Made by a program: the position numbers and the translations under genes. From Paenibacillus sp. 32O-W (GTDB taxonomy: Bacteria; Bacillota; Bacilli; Paenibacillales; NBRC-103111): 64,000 nucleotides of DNA. This document shows positions 8,561-17,441 of the stretch, piece by piece. The notes under the pieces were generated by a model. That model saw only the letters and a program-made list of their open reading frames with translations, had not been told where the DNA came from and did no database searches. The stretch covers positions 1 through 64,000 of the forward strand of contig NZ_VEGP01000017.1 in the NCBI RefSeq assembly GCF_007679495.1, written 5' to 3'. Every line of letters begins with the position of its first letter. Position 1 is the stretch's first letter.

Positions 8561-8697
8561 AAATACCATCTTGCCTCATCAGGGGTTTCGGTTATCGCGA
8601 CCATCCGTTAACTCTGTTTTTTCGCATTATTCGTTAAAAAATTGACATAATACATTGAATAATTTCGTCCGCGAGAAGTTACCTCTTTTGCTCCCCC

Positions 8698-9357
8698 TCA
8701 GTCAAGGCTTCTAAGATCGATTTGATAGACTTCCTTGTCAGCCGAATTCTCGTCTGCTATGAATTCCAGCCGATAGGTGTCTAAATCATAAATAAAATAA
8801 TAGCCGCCATAGGATTCGCTCCAATATTCCTCGTCAGGTTCTCCTAAAGCTTCCTTGACATCCTTCCCGTTCATTTGGATATTAAAAAGCTCCGGAGTGA
8901 CGGAGATTTTATTAAGCACCGTGCCCTGCTGCAGCCGATTAGGCTCATGGGCACCGGAGCAAGAATCATGATCATAATAGAAAATAGCATCGATTGCAGG
9001 ATGACCATACGAATATGTCCAGCATTCCTGATTTCCGATTCCCTCTTGTTCCCCGTATGTCTCCACGATTTCCTGAAAGGTAGACCCCAATGCGGTTCCC
9101 ACATCTTTCATTCGTCCGTACAAAGCTTCTTCTTTAATGCCTGCTATAATTTCCTTTTCCTTATCCGGCACGACCTTACGCTCTGTTAAGTCCTCCGGGA
9201 GTGGTTCCCCTTCGGTAACCGGCACATGATTCCGGTTTAAAGTATTTTGCTGAGCTGTTTGGTATGCGGAATCTGGAAGCTCCACAGATGTCCCGGGAGC
9301 CATGCATGCTGTCATCAACCCGGTAATGATCACAACGAAGAATAGAAACTTAATCAT
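8698..9357 (-). CDS. Lipoprotein of unknown function, DUF4309/YjgB-like C-terminus
   Basis: A 219-residue secreted lipoprotein. The signal peptide ends in lipobox 'GLMTAC' with Cys at residue 18. The second half ('GSTFQEIVETYGEQE' and 'VKEALGEPDEEYW' ... 'YYFIYDLDTYRLEFIAD') carries two short repeats in which a helix is followed by 'yGEp'. This resembles DUF4309 proteins such as B. subtilis YjgB; the assignment is by eye. The ATG chosen gives a compact signal peptide, but an ATG 6 codons earlier is also possible and neither has a strong ribosome site. It is a single gene divergent from the MarR operon. The role is unknown. Confidence 0.7.
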   Translation of the reverse strand: MIKFLFFVVIITGLMTACMAPGTSVELPDSAYQTAQQNTLNRNHVPVTEGEPLPEDLTERKVVPDKEKEIIAGIKEEALYGRMKDVGTALGSTFQEIVETYGEQEGIGNQECWTYSYGHPAIDAIFYYDHDSCSGAHEPNRLQQGTVLNKISVTPELFNIQMNGKDVKEALGEPDEEYWSESYGGYYFIYDLDTYRLEFIADENSADKEVYQIDLRSLD

Positions 9358-9491
9358 ATACAATCTCAACCCCATTCCATTCTTGCATTCGTTCGATGCT
9401 TCTATTGTTATAGACAATGTGAAAAACAGCTTAATCACACCGCAGACCTAAGATGTTTTCCAAGGCGACCTGCACCCTGCTTAAAATGGAA

Positions 9492-9521
9492 TTGACAAAA
9501 AACACAAACTAAAAATATAAT
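9492..9521 (+). promoter_or_regulatory. Strong sigma-A promoter for marR-exporter operon
   Basis: A consensus TTGACA (9492-9497) is separated by 18 bases from a consensus TATAAT (9516-9521). It lies about 165 bases upstream of the MarR start, leaving a long leader that holds the operator candidate. Confidence 0.8.
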
Positions 9522-9535
9522 TAGGTTGCCTATTA

Positions 9536-9566
9536 AATTAGTTACGAAAATATTTAGTTACTAAAT
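9536..9566 (+). promoter_or_regulatory. Candidate MarR operator
   Basis: A perfect 15-base palindrome ATTTAGTTACTAAAT (9552-9566) follows a half-site TTAGTTAC (about 9538-9545). Both lie just downstream of the -10 box, where binding would block transcription. Size and symmetry suit a MarR dimer, so autorepression of the operon is likely. Confidence 0.6.
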
Positions 9567-9686
9567 TAAATGGGCGGGACTAAAGTTTCTGCAGGATGAT
9601 TTGGGGCGGCTCGTCACTTTGACATTGGGTCCGTGAGCGCCGGCCGCGTTTTTTTACCCGTCTATTTTTCAAGTGGAGGTGATCCT

Positions 9687-10166
9687 ATGGAACCCGGAGA
9701 ACTGACTACGGAGAGGAAGCTGCTACGGGCATTTATGAAATTTAAAAGAGCGGACTGGCATGAACGCTCTGTCCTCGGATATAAACCGAGCGAAATCAAG
9801 TTGCTCTTCTGCCTGAGATTTGGAAGGATCGAGGGGCTGGAGGAGATGAAGGTGTCGGAAATCAGCAGGCGGCTTCATGTCACCTCCCCTACCGTTACGC
9901 AATTAATCAACGCCTTGGAGGCTAACGGTCTGGTGGAACGGAACATCGACTCCACGGATCGGAGGGTGGTGCAGGTTCGATTAACCGAACAGGGGGACGA
10001 GGTAACCCGGAAAGCGAAGGAAGTGTTCGCTGCTTCTTTTCGCGGTTTGGTGGAGTTCTTGGGGGAAGAAGACAGCGAGAAGCTGGTGGAGCTATTGACC
10101 AAAGTGTTTGCCTATTACAATGAAAAAGACACGATTTTATCCCCATCGAAGGGAAGTGCAGAATAA
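9687..10166 (+). CDS. MarR family transcriptional regulator
   Basis: A 159-residue winged-helix regulator. The recognition region 'VSEISRRLHVTSPTVTQLI' (about residues 54-75) leads into the wing 'NIDSTDRRVVQVRLTEQG', the conserved DxRR motif of MarR proteins. N- and C-terminal helices should form the dimer interface. The ATG is fixed by a GTGGAGGTGA ribosome site. The stop abuts the first ABC exporter gene with no gap, so regulator and exporter form one operon. It most likely represses this operon through the palindrome near the promoter and is released by a toxic compound exported by the pump. Confidence 0.92.
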   Translation: MEPGELTTERKLLRAFMKFKRADWHERSVLGYKPSEIKLLFCLRFGRIEGLEEMKVSEISRRLHVTSPTVTQLINALEANGLVERNIDSTDRRVVQVRLTEQGDEVTRKAKEVFAASFRGLVEFLGEEDSEKLVELLTKVFAYYNEKDTILSPSKGSAE

Positions 10167-11894
10167 ATGCTGAGGCTGTTCAAACTGTTGAAGCCGTATC
10201 GTCTTCCGATCGCTCTAGTGCTGGTGCTTATTTTCATTCAGACCTTGTCGGAGCTCTACTTGCCTACGTTGATGGCGGATATCGTCGATGTCGGGATCGT
10301 TCATGGGGATACTTCTTATATCTTGAAGATCGGCGGTTATATGCTGTTAGTGGCGGCCTTTGGCGTGGTTTGTTCCATAGCTGCCGGGTTTTTGTCCTCC
10401 AAAGTTTCGGTTGGCTTCGGACGCCGGCTGAGGGGCAAGATTTTCGCCCATGTAGAGAGGTTCTCCCTGCAAGAATTCGATAAAATCGGAACCGCCTCGC
10501 TGATTACGAGGACGACCAACGATATTAATCAGGTTCAGCAAGTGCTGACCATGATGCTGCGAATGATGATCATGGCCCCAATGATGTGTATCGGCGGAAT
10601 TATTATGGCGGTATCTAAGGACGCTCAATTGTCTTTGGTTCTCGTCTTCGTTATTCCCATTCTGGTAACGGCCATTGTGACTATCGCGGTTAAAGGTATG
10701 CCGCTGTTTAAAGCGATGCAGGTCAAGCTGGACAAGTTAAATCTGGTCCTTCGCGAAGGGCTGACCGGAATTAGGGTCATCCGTTCCTTCAACCGGATCG
10801 ATCACGAGACCCGGCGTTTTGACGAAGCCAACCTGGATCTTACCCAGACCGCAGTTAAGATCAATCGATTAATGGCTTCCTTAATGCCTATCATGATGCT
10901 GGTGCTGAATTTCTCCACAATCGCCATCCTTTGGTTCGGCGGACTCCGGATCGGCAACGGGGATATGCAGGTGGGGGCGTTGATGGCTTTTATCCAATAT
11001 GCCATGCAGATCATGTTCTCCCTGCTCATGGTTTCCATGATGTTCGTCATGATTCCCCGTGCCTCCGCCTCTGCGGCGCGCATTAACGAGGTGCTGGAGA
11101 TGACTCCCGAAATCAAGGATCCCGAGCAGCCCAAGACGAGCCGGGGGCGGCAAGGATATATCGAGTTTAGGGATGTTACGTTCAGCTATCCGGGGGCGGA
11201 GAAGCCTGCGCTCTCCAATATTTCCTTTCACGCTAATCCGGGAGAGGTCACGGCGATTATCGGCGGAACCGGTTCGGGCAAATCGACGCTCATTAACCTG
11301 ATCCCCCGTTTCTACGATGTGGACAGCGGGCAAATTCTGGTCGATGGGGTGGATGTTCGCGAGATGTCGCAGGAAAGTCTTCGGGAGAAGATCGGCCTCG
11401 TTCCGCAGAAGGCGCTGCTGTTCACCGGTACCATTACAGACAACATCCGCTACGGGCGGGAGACGGCTACCGATGAAGAGATCCGGCATGCGGCGAGGAT
11501 AGCTCAAGCGGAGGAGTTTATAACCGGGATGAAGGACGGCTTCGATTCGGTCATCGCCCAGGGGGGAGCGAATGTGTCCGGCGGGCAGAAGCAGCGTCTG
11601 TCCATAGCTCGCGCCTTGGTGCGGAAGCCGGAGATTTATGCGTTCGATGACAGCTTCTCCGCGCTCGATTTCAGAACGGATGCCAAGCTTAGGGCCGCCC
11701 TTAAAGAAGAAACGACGAACTCCACCGTCCTGCTTGTGGCCCAGAGAGTCAGTACCGTTATGGATGCGGATCGGATTATCGTGCTGGATGAAGGGGAAAT
11801 CGCGGGAATCGGAACTCATCGCGAGCTGATGGATACGTGCAAGGTCTATCGGGAAATCGTCTCTTCCCAGTTGTCAGAGGAGGAAATCGCATGA
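10167..11894 (+). CDS. Heterodimeric ABC exporter subunit with degenerate ATP site
   Basis: A 575-residue half-transporter: six membrane helices in the first 300 residues, then a nucleotide-binding domain. Walker A 'GGTGSGKST' is near residue 366 and signature 'VSGGQ' near 470. Walker B reads 'AFDDS', so the catalytic glutamate is Asp. The H-loop reads 'VAQR', with Gln526 in place of His. These two changes mark the non-catalytic half of asymmetric exporters such as BmrCD and TM287/288. The partner follows with an ATGA overlap. Together they probably export drugs, antimicrobial peptides or lipids. It is similar in type to B. subtilis YfiB/YfiC, but the substrate is unknown. Confidence 0.93.
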   Translation: MLRLFKLLKPYRLPIALVLVLIFIQTLSELYLPTLMADIVDVGIVHGDTSYILKIGGYMLLVAAFGVVCSIAAGFLSSKVSVGFGRRLRGKIFAHVERFSLQEFDKIGTASLITRTTNDINQVQQVLTMMLRMMIMAPMMCIGGIIMAVSKDAQLSLVLVFVIPILVTAIVTIAVKGMPLFKAMQVKLDKLNLVLREGLTGIRVIRSFNRIDHETRRFDEANLDLTQTAVKINRLMASLMPIMMLVLNFSTIAILWFGGLRIGNGDMQVGALMAFIQYAMQIMFSLLMVSMMFVMIPRASASAARINEVLEMTPEIKDPEQPKTSRGRQGYIEFRDVTFSYPGAEKPALSNISFHANPGEVTAIIGGTGSGKSTLINLIPRFYDVDSGQILVDGVDVREMSQESLREKIGLVPQKALLFTGTITDNIRYGRETATDEEIRHAARIAQAEEFITGMKDGFDSVIAQGGANVSGGQKQRLSIARALVRKPEIYAFDDSFSALDFRTDAKLRAALKEETTNSTVLLVAQRVSTVMDADRIIVLDEGEIAGIGTHRELMDTCKVYREIVSSQLSEEEIA

Positions 11895-13750
11895 GCGGAG
11901 AACGCAGAGGACCCGGTCCGGGTCGGCCCGGGCATGGACATGGAGGCCCGCGGATAGGGATGCCGGTCGAGAAGGCCAGAGATTTCAAGGGGACGTTAAG
12001 AAGGCTGATCGGCTATTTAAAACCGCATAAATATTCGTTGATGTTTGTTTTCGCAGCGGCTGTGCTCAGTACGGTATTCAGCATTGTCAGCCCGAAAATA
12101 TTGGGAAAAGCGACCACCGCCCTGTTTGAAGGCTTTATGGTGCCGGGGGCCGGGATCGATTTTGACTACATTCTGCAGATTCTGGTCGTCCTTGGGGGAC
12201 TCTATCTGGTCAGTTCCTTGTTTGCATACATTCAGCAGTACATTATGGCCGGAGTGACGCAGAGAACCGTGTATGATTTGCGCAAACAAGTCAACGCGAA
12301 GCTTGCGCGGCTTCCTCTAAAATATTTAGATTCCCGGACGAACGGGGAAATTTTAAGCCGTGCCGTCAACGATGTGGATAACCTCAGCAGCACCATCCAG
12401 CAAAGCTTGACGCAGTTAATTACGTCGGTAGTCACCTTCGTGGGAGTCATCGTTATGATGCTGACGATTAGCCCGCTGCTTACTCTGATCGTTTTTCTGA
12501 CTTTGCCTCTGAGCTTCCTGGTCACCAAGTCGGTCGCCAAACGTTCGCAAACCTACTTTAAAGACCAGCAGAAGTCACTCGGAGAGCTGAACGGCCACGT
12601 GGAAGAAATGTTTACGGGCCACCAGATCATCAGGGCTTTCGGGCATGAGGACAAGTCGGTGGAGAAGTTCGAGGAAATTAACGGCAAGCTGTACGAAGCA
12701 GGCTGGAAAGCACAATTTATATCCGGAATCATCATGCCGCTCATGAGCTTTATCAGCAATATCGGGTACGTGCTCGTCAGCGTGATTGGCGGCGTGCTCG
12801 TCACGAGACGGGCGATCGAAATCGGGGACATTCAGGCTTTCATTCAATATTCGAGACAGTTTGCCCAGCCTATCACCCAGTTGGCCAATATCGCCAACGT
12901 CATCCAGTCCACGATGGCTTCGGCGGAGCGGGTTTTCGAGCTTCTGGATGAAGAGGAGGAAGTGCCGGAAGCGGCAGATGCCATATCCATCACTGCTCCG
13001 CGCGGCGAGGTACAGTTCAGCAACGTCCGGTTCGGGTACAAGGAAGATGCCCCGTTGATCAAGAACATGAACATCGATGTGAAGTCGGGCCAGACCGTTG
13101 CGATTGTGGGGCCGACCGGTGCGGGCAAGACGACGCTGATCAATCTGCTGATGCGGTTCTATGAGCTGAACGACGGCCGAATCACGATTGACGGTGTCGA
13201 TATTACAAAGCTCAAGCGCGGACATCTGCGCGGAATGTTCGGAATGGTGCTTCAGGACACATGGCTGTTCAACGGCACTATCAAGGAGAATATCGGCTAC
13301 GGGCGGGCGGGAGCTACCGACGAAGAGATTGTCGCGGCGGCCAAGGCTGCTCATGCCGACCATTTCATACGGACTCTGCCTGACGGGTATGACACCGTTC
13401 TGAATGAGGAGGCCTCGAATATTTCTCAGGGGCAGAAGCAGTTATTGACGATTGCCCGGGCGATATTGTCCGATCCGGCTATTCTTATTCTCGATGAAGC
13501 GACAAGCAGTGTCGATACCAGAACGGAAGTCTATATTCAGAAGGCGATGAACGAGCTGATGAAGGGAAGAACAAGCTTCGTAATCGCGCACAGGCTGTCC
13601 ACCATTCGCGACGCGGATACGATTCTGGTGATGAATGAAGGCAACGTCATCGAACAGGGCAATCACCAGGAGCTGCTGGAGCAGGGCGGCTTCTACGCCG
13701 ATTTGTATAACAGCCAGTTTACCGGGGGAGCTAAGCAAGAGGCGGTATGA
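11891..13750 (+). CDS. Heterodimeric ABC exporter subunit with catalytic ATP site
   Basis: A 619-residue half-transporter that pairs with the preceding subunit. It starts with a Gly/Pro/His-rich tail, then six membrane helices and a nucleotide-binding domain. Walker A is 'GPTGAGKTT' (about residue 406), Walker B 'LILDEATSSVD' (about 533) has the catalytic glutamate, and the H-loop is 'IAHRLST'. Its signature is 'ISQGQ' instead of LSGGQ. That fits the asymmetric model, where this signature completes the dead site of the partner. The ATG overlaps the upstream stop (ATGA) and has a GAGGAGG ribosome site inside the upstream gene, indicating coupled translation. Confidence 0.94.
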   Translation: MSGERRGPGPGRPGHGHGGPRIGMPVEKARDFKGTLRRLIGYLKPHKYSLMFVFAAAVLSTVFSIVSPKILGKATTALFEGFMVPGAGIDFDYILQILVVLGGLYLVSSLFAYIQQYIMAGVTQRTVYDLRKQVNAKLARLPLKYLDSRTNGEILSRAVNDVDNLSSTIQQSLTQLITSVVTFVGVIVMMLTISPLLTLIVFLTLPLSFLVTKSVAKRSQTYFKDQQKSLGELNGHVEEMFTGHQIIRAFGHEDKSVEKFEEINGKLYEAGWKAQFISGIIMPLMSFISNIGYVLVSVIGGVLVTRRAIEIGDIQAFIQYSRQFAQPITQLANIANVIQSTMASAERVFELLDEEEEVPEAADAISITAPRGEVQFSNVRFGYKEDAPLIKNMNIDVKSGQTVAIVGPTGAGKTTLINLLMRFYELNDGRITIDGVDITKLKRGHLRGMFGMVLQDTWLFNGTIKENIGYGRAGATDEEIVAAAKAAHADHFIRTLPDGYDTVLNEEASNISQGQKQLLTIARAILSDPAILILDEATSSVDTRTEVYIQKAMNELMKGRTSFVIAHRLSTIRDADTILVMNEGNVIEQGNHQELLEQGGFYADLYNSQFTGGAKQEAV

Positions 13751-14110
13751 GGGGGCGCGGATAAGGTGTGGGGCTTGCGGGTCTAGCCGGAGCAACATGC
13801 CGTCGTCCGGCCGGTTGGTATCTGCGGGATAAAGCAGACGTCCCAGCCCCGGATTCGAGCGGTACAAGGCGAGGCTTCCGAGTCGAATGATCGTTCTTCA
13901 CGGGGCTTCCTTGTGAGGGGACGCCTTCCGGGGTGAAAGGACCGGCAAAAGTGCAGGTCTTTCGAAGGTATTTGGCTGAAATCGCCTTTTTTGTACAAAC
14001 TAATGACATGCAAAAGTGCAGGTGAATTTAACGATTTTGACTGGTTTTCGGCTTTTCGAGGTAAAAGACCTGCATTTTCGTTCGTCTTTCTCGCGATTTA
14101 AGGAAATGCA

Positions 14111-14144
14111 GCAAAAAGACATGCACAAATGCATGTCTTTTTGC
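14111..14144. repeat. Perfect 15-bp inverted repeat
   Basis: GCAAAAAGACATGCA and its exact complement are separated by a 4-base loop CAAA. Because one arm carries AAAAA and the other TTTTT, it could terminate transcription from either direction. It lies about 360 bases after the exporter stop and 350 before the next gene. Confidence 0.6.
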
Positions 14145-14396
14145 TATATCTGGGCCATGGGGCGGCAATATGGATATAAGTTCCGAATTCTTGCTATCTG
14201 GAGGGCCGCAAGTAAAAACCGAGTTAGAACTTCAACCTCAGTCAAACTAAATTTCCGCAGGATTATAAGGATACTCTTGCCAATCTATTTATGTACAGGT
14301 AAAATACTTGTAGATATTACTGCATGATTGTCTTCTTCACCTTTTATAGGGAGGAGGGATACTTTTTAGAAGGCGGGTAATTTTGACCAAAAGAAA

Positions 14397-14410
14397 TGAA
14401 AGCGCTTTAC
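14397..14410 (+). promoter_or_regulatory. cre-like site upstream of propeller protein
   Basis: TGAAAGCGCTTTAC matches 12 of 14 positions of the catabolite-responsive element bound by CcpA, with a perfect AAAGCGCTTT core. It lies 83 bases before the start codon. Carbon catabolite control of the downstream gene is possible. Confidence 0.45.
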
Positions 14411-14492
14411 AACAAGACTTATACTCAATATACGAAATGTTGTACGACTCAAATGTCCACTATCAAATCCAGTGAAGGGAGATGTTGAATGA

Positions 14493-17423
14493 ATGCTGCG
14501 CAGATGGACGGCGTTGGTGCTCATTGGCTTGTGCAGTATGTTGGCGGTGATGCCTGTTTTTGCAAATAGTTCGGAAAGTTTGGGGGGGATGCATAATGAA
14601 TTGGCGGAGGGGAAAATTCCGCAATCGATCAAGATTGTTCCCCAAGCGCTTAACCTGAAGGAAGGAAAATCGAAGGAGGTCCGGGTCATCGCGAAATTTC
14701 ACAAGGGAGGGAGCGAACAGGTTTCCGATGTCATCCTTACAGTCAGCGACAAGACCGTACTCTCCGTATCCGGCATGACTGTGCGGGCGCTGAAGGAAGG
14801 CGAAGCGACACTGAAAGCCACCTATCGAGGAGTGTCGGATGAAATCCGTGTGAGGGTTAAGGGCGCAGGTGCCGGGGAAGACCGCCGCTCTACCTATCGC
14901 TTTCAGTATGACCTGCCTGAAACCGCAGGAGCCGGACAATACCTTCAGGTCCCGGTTACTTTGGAGACAGAGGAGCTCGGGAAGGAAGGATACGAGGATG
15001 TGACTATTACCTTCGAGAAAATAGAAGGACCCGGCGATTTATTGTTCCGGGCAGAGGATAGCTCAGGAGTGGTTCATACCTTCATGAACAAGGGAGAGTG
15101 GGCGCCGGGGAAGGACCTTCCCGCACAATACCGCCAGACGGAAACCTGGACGCTGAAGTTTTCCAGGATAGGAACCTATACGTTTGTCTACCGGGTCGTT
15201 GATGCGGAAGGGGCGGTTATTGCGGAAACTCCGCAAGTGGTCGAGGTCACCCCTTATATGGAGGATTTAGGCGTACAGATTGCCAATCTGACCATCATGA
15301 CGGGAGCGTTCGGACAGGACACAGCCGGTAAAGATGTCGGATATACCGTTATTGTAGGGGACCCTGGCCAATTCGCCATTGTCGATACGGAATCGGAAGA
15401 GGTCGTCCGAACCTTCGACCTTCCGGGGGCAACCGGATCGTGGTCTATCGTAACGGCAGAGGACGGCACGGTCTATATTGGCAGCTATCCGAACGGGCAC
15501 CTCTATAAATATACTCCCGGCGCGGATCTAGTGGAGGATTTAGGCCAGCCGGTTGCAGGGACTACCGTCATTTACGGTATGATTCCAGGCAAGGATGGAA
15601 AAATCTATGGGGGAACTTACCCGGGCGGTAATTTGTTTCAATATGATCCTGCCAACGGAATGACCGATTACGGCCAGATGAAGCCCGGGGAGCAGTATGT
15701 TCGCGGTGTCGCTTACGATCGGGAGAAAGAATTGCTCTATGCCGGGGTCGGGGCCCATGCCGCACTGATCGAATTTAACCCTGCTACGGGAGCAAAAAGA
15801 AACCTGCTGCCCGATGAATATGCAAAATACAGCTTTGTTTACGATCTCAATCTGGTGGGCGGAAAGCTGTTCATCAAGCTGGATCCGGGATATAACATGG
15901 TTGTGCTGGATGTGGCTACCGGAAGTGTAGATGCGGAATTCACAGCCCACTCCCGGGGAATTATTGCCGATCCGACAAGAAATGTCGTCTACTACACTAA
16001 CGGTGCCCATCTGTATGAGTATAATCTGGACACTAAGACAACCGGCCAGGTAATGATTGGGGGCCATCCCGCCGTGCTCGGCCAGACAGCGATCGGATGG
16101 AGCTTCGTCCGATTGAATGATCCCGATTACCCGGGGCCGACCTTATTCGGTTTCATAGGCAATTATGAAGGCAAGGCGTTCAAGTACAATTTGCAGACTC
16201 AGAAGCTGAAGGTCTTTACATTGCCGCTTCCGGCTCAGCCAACAGATATATTTAACGTCGCAGCAGGTCCGGACGGGAATATTTACAGCAACGGATACAT
16301 TTCCGGAGGGGTGGGTATCTTCAATCCCGACACCAGAACGATTGTGCAGCAGACCGGCATTGGGCAGTCGGAGTCGATCTTGACCTTGGGGAATAAGATG
16401 TATTTCGGCGTCTACCCCGATGCGAAGATTTTCGAGTACGATTTGAGCCAACCGTGGAAAAGCAAACAGAACCCGCGTCAATTGTTTACCATGGGGAGCG
16501 AGAATCAGAATCGGCCGGTAGCCATGGCTGGGTCGGAGGAGCATCAGAAGCTGTTCATCGGATCTTCCCCGCATTACGGAATGCTGGGCGGGGCCTTTAC
16601 GATTTATGATATCGCTACCGGGCAAGCGGACATCCGCCGCAACCTGATCCCCGACCAGAGCGTCATTTCATTGGCCTATAAGGACGGGAAAGTATATGGC
16701 GGTTCCAGCATCTATGGCGAAAGCTCGCAGCCCGTTGCTCAAGAAGCGAAGCTGTTTATATGGGATATCTCTGAAGGAAGAATTACCTTCGAAACGGTTC
16801 CCGTACCCGGACTTACGGCCATAGGCGCACTGCTGGTCGGTCCGGAAGGTCATATTTGGGGGCTTGCTCAAGGGACGCTGTTCATCTTCGATCCGGAGAA
16901 GCAAGAGGTGATCTACCGTGAAGAGAAATTACCAGGTCTGCATTATGAAAGGGGCGGAGTCCAGCTGGAGCTGGGCAAGGACGGATATGTATACGGGACG
17001 GCACATGGCAAACTATTCCGAATGGACCCGGCAAGCAAGGAGATGACCATTCTCCGGAATCAGGACTCGCATCGACTGGCTCAGGATGCTTATGGCAATC
17101 TTTATTTTAAAAATGGTCCGGCCGCCTCTTACGGCAACACTTTGTGGCGCTATACGGTTGAGGATCGTACCGTTTCGGTCACGAGCGTGACATTGGACCG
17201 CACGGAGCTTCATCTGGCTGCAGGGGAATCGGCTGTACTCAAGGCGGAAGTAGCCCCGGTTTTCGCCAGCAATCGGAACGTCATCTGGGAATCGGATAAC
17301 ATAGCAGTGGCGACGGTTAATGCTGCGGGCCAGGTGAAGGCGATGGCCGCGGGAACCGCGACGATAAAAGTGACTACTCAGGACGGCGGTCTGATCGCTG
17401 TCTGTCTGGTGTATGTAAAATAA
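14493..17423 (+). CDS. Secreted protein with Big_2 domains flanking a beta-propeller
   Basis: A 976-residue exported protein. The Sec signal peptide ends 'MPVFA-NSS'. Residues ~44-125 form a bacterial Ig-like Big_2 domain ('IVPQALNLKEGKSKEVRVIA' to 'RVRVKG'), and the last ~80 residues form a second one ('VTLDRTELHLAAGESAVLKA' onward). Between them, from about residue 255 to 880, lie repeated short blades such as 'DGTVYIGSYPNGHLYKY', 'DGKIYGGTYPGGNLFQYD' and 'DGNIYSNGYISGGVGIF'. This pattern fits a propeller of the Vgb/streptogramin-lyase or PQQ-like kind. No sortase motif or S-layer domain is visible, so it may be released or held non-covalently. A cre-like site upstream suggests carbon control. 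The ligand is unknown. Confidence 0.85.
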   Translation: MLRRWTALVLIGLCSMLAVMPVFANSSESLGGMHNELAEGKIPQSIKIVPQALNLKEGKSKEVRVIAKFHKGGSEQVSDVILTVSDKTVLSVSGMTVRALKEGEATLKATYRGVSDEIRVRVKGAGAGEDRRSTYRFQYDLPETAGAGQYLQVPVTLETEELGKEGYEDVTITFEKIEGPGDLLFRAEDSSGVVHTFMNKGEWAPGKDLPAQYRQTETWTLKFSRIGTYTFVYRVVDAEGAVIAETPQVVEVTPYMEDLGVQIANLTIMTGAFGQDTAGKDVGYTVIVGDPGQFAIVDTESEEVVRTFDLPGATGSWSIVTAEDGTVYIGSYPNGHLYKYTPGADLVEDLGQPVAGTTVIYGMIPGKDGKIYGGTYPGGNLFQYDPANGMTDYGQMKPGEQYVRGVAYDREKELLYAGVGAHAALIEFNPATGAKRNLLPDEYAKYSFVYDLNLVGGKLFIKLDPGYNMVVLDVATGSVDAEFTAHSRGIIADPTRNVVYYTNGAHLYEYNLDTKTTGQVMIGGHPAVLGQTAIGWSFVRLNDPDYPGPTLFGFIGNYEGKAFKYNLQTQKLKVFTLPLPAQPTDIFNVAAGPDGNIYSNGYISGGVGIFNPDTRTIVQQTGIGQSESILTLGNKMYFGVYPDAKIFEYDLSQPWKSKQNPRQLFTMGSENQNRPVAMAGSEEHQKLFIGSSPHYGMLGGAFTIYDIATGQADIRRNLIPDQSVISLAYKDGKVYGGSSIYGESSQPVAQEAKLFIWDISEGRITFETVPVPGLTAIGALLVGPEGHIWGLAQGTLFIFDPEKQEVIYREEKLPGLHYERGGVQLELGKDGYVYGTAHGKLFRMDPASKEMTILRNQDSHRLAQDAYGNLYFKNGPAASYGNTLWRYTVEDRTVSVTSVTLDRTELHLAAGESAVLKAEVAPVFASNRNVIWESDNIAVATVNAAGQVKAMAAGTATIKVTTQDGGLIAVCLVYVK

Positions 17424-17441
17424 AGGAAAGGGTGCGGGAAG

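Larger units (their letters stand above)
7559..8697. other. Long intergenic region with three repeat types and a candidate small RNA
   Basis: There is no protein gene I can support. From the operon outward it holds a short ~34-bp tandem repeat (7740-7815), a copy of the dispersed repeat also found at 1.42-1.69 kb (about 7811-8070), a candidate minus-strand small RNA (8106-8218), and a tandem array of ~53-bp units (8298-8560). Short open frames inside the last array are by-products of the repeats. Confidence 0.6.
13751..14492. other. Intergenic region with local repeats and hairpins
   Basis: There is no gene. Sequence around 13945-14080 has direct copies of GCAAAAGTGCAGGT (near 13946 and 14009) and an inverted copy AAAGACCTGCATTTT near 14064, so the RNA could fold extensively. 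A perfect hairpin at 14111-14144 and a cre-like site at 14397 are listed separately. Confidence 0.5.

Noticed and set aside
8251-8645. Several short frames on both strands rich in Phe, Lys and Asn
   Set aside because: They are translations of the 53-bp tandem repeat in different phases.
9633-9686. GTG start 18 codons upstream for the MarR gene
   Set aside because: The internal ATG has a near-perfect ribosome site and gives the normal family N-terminus.
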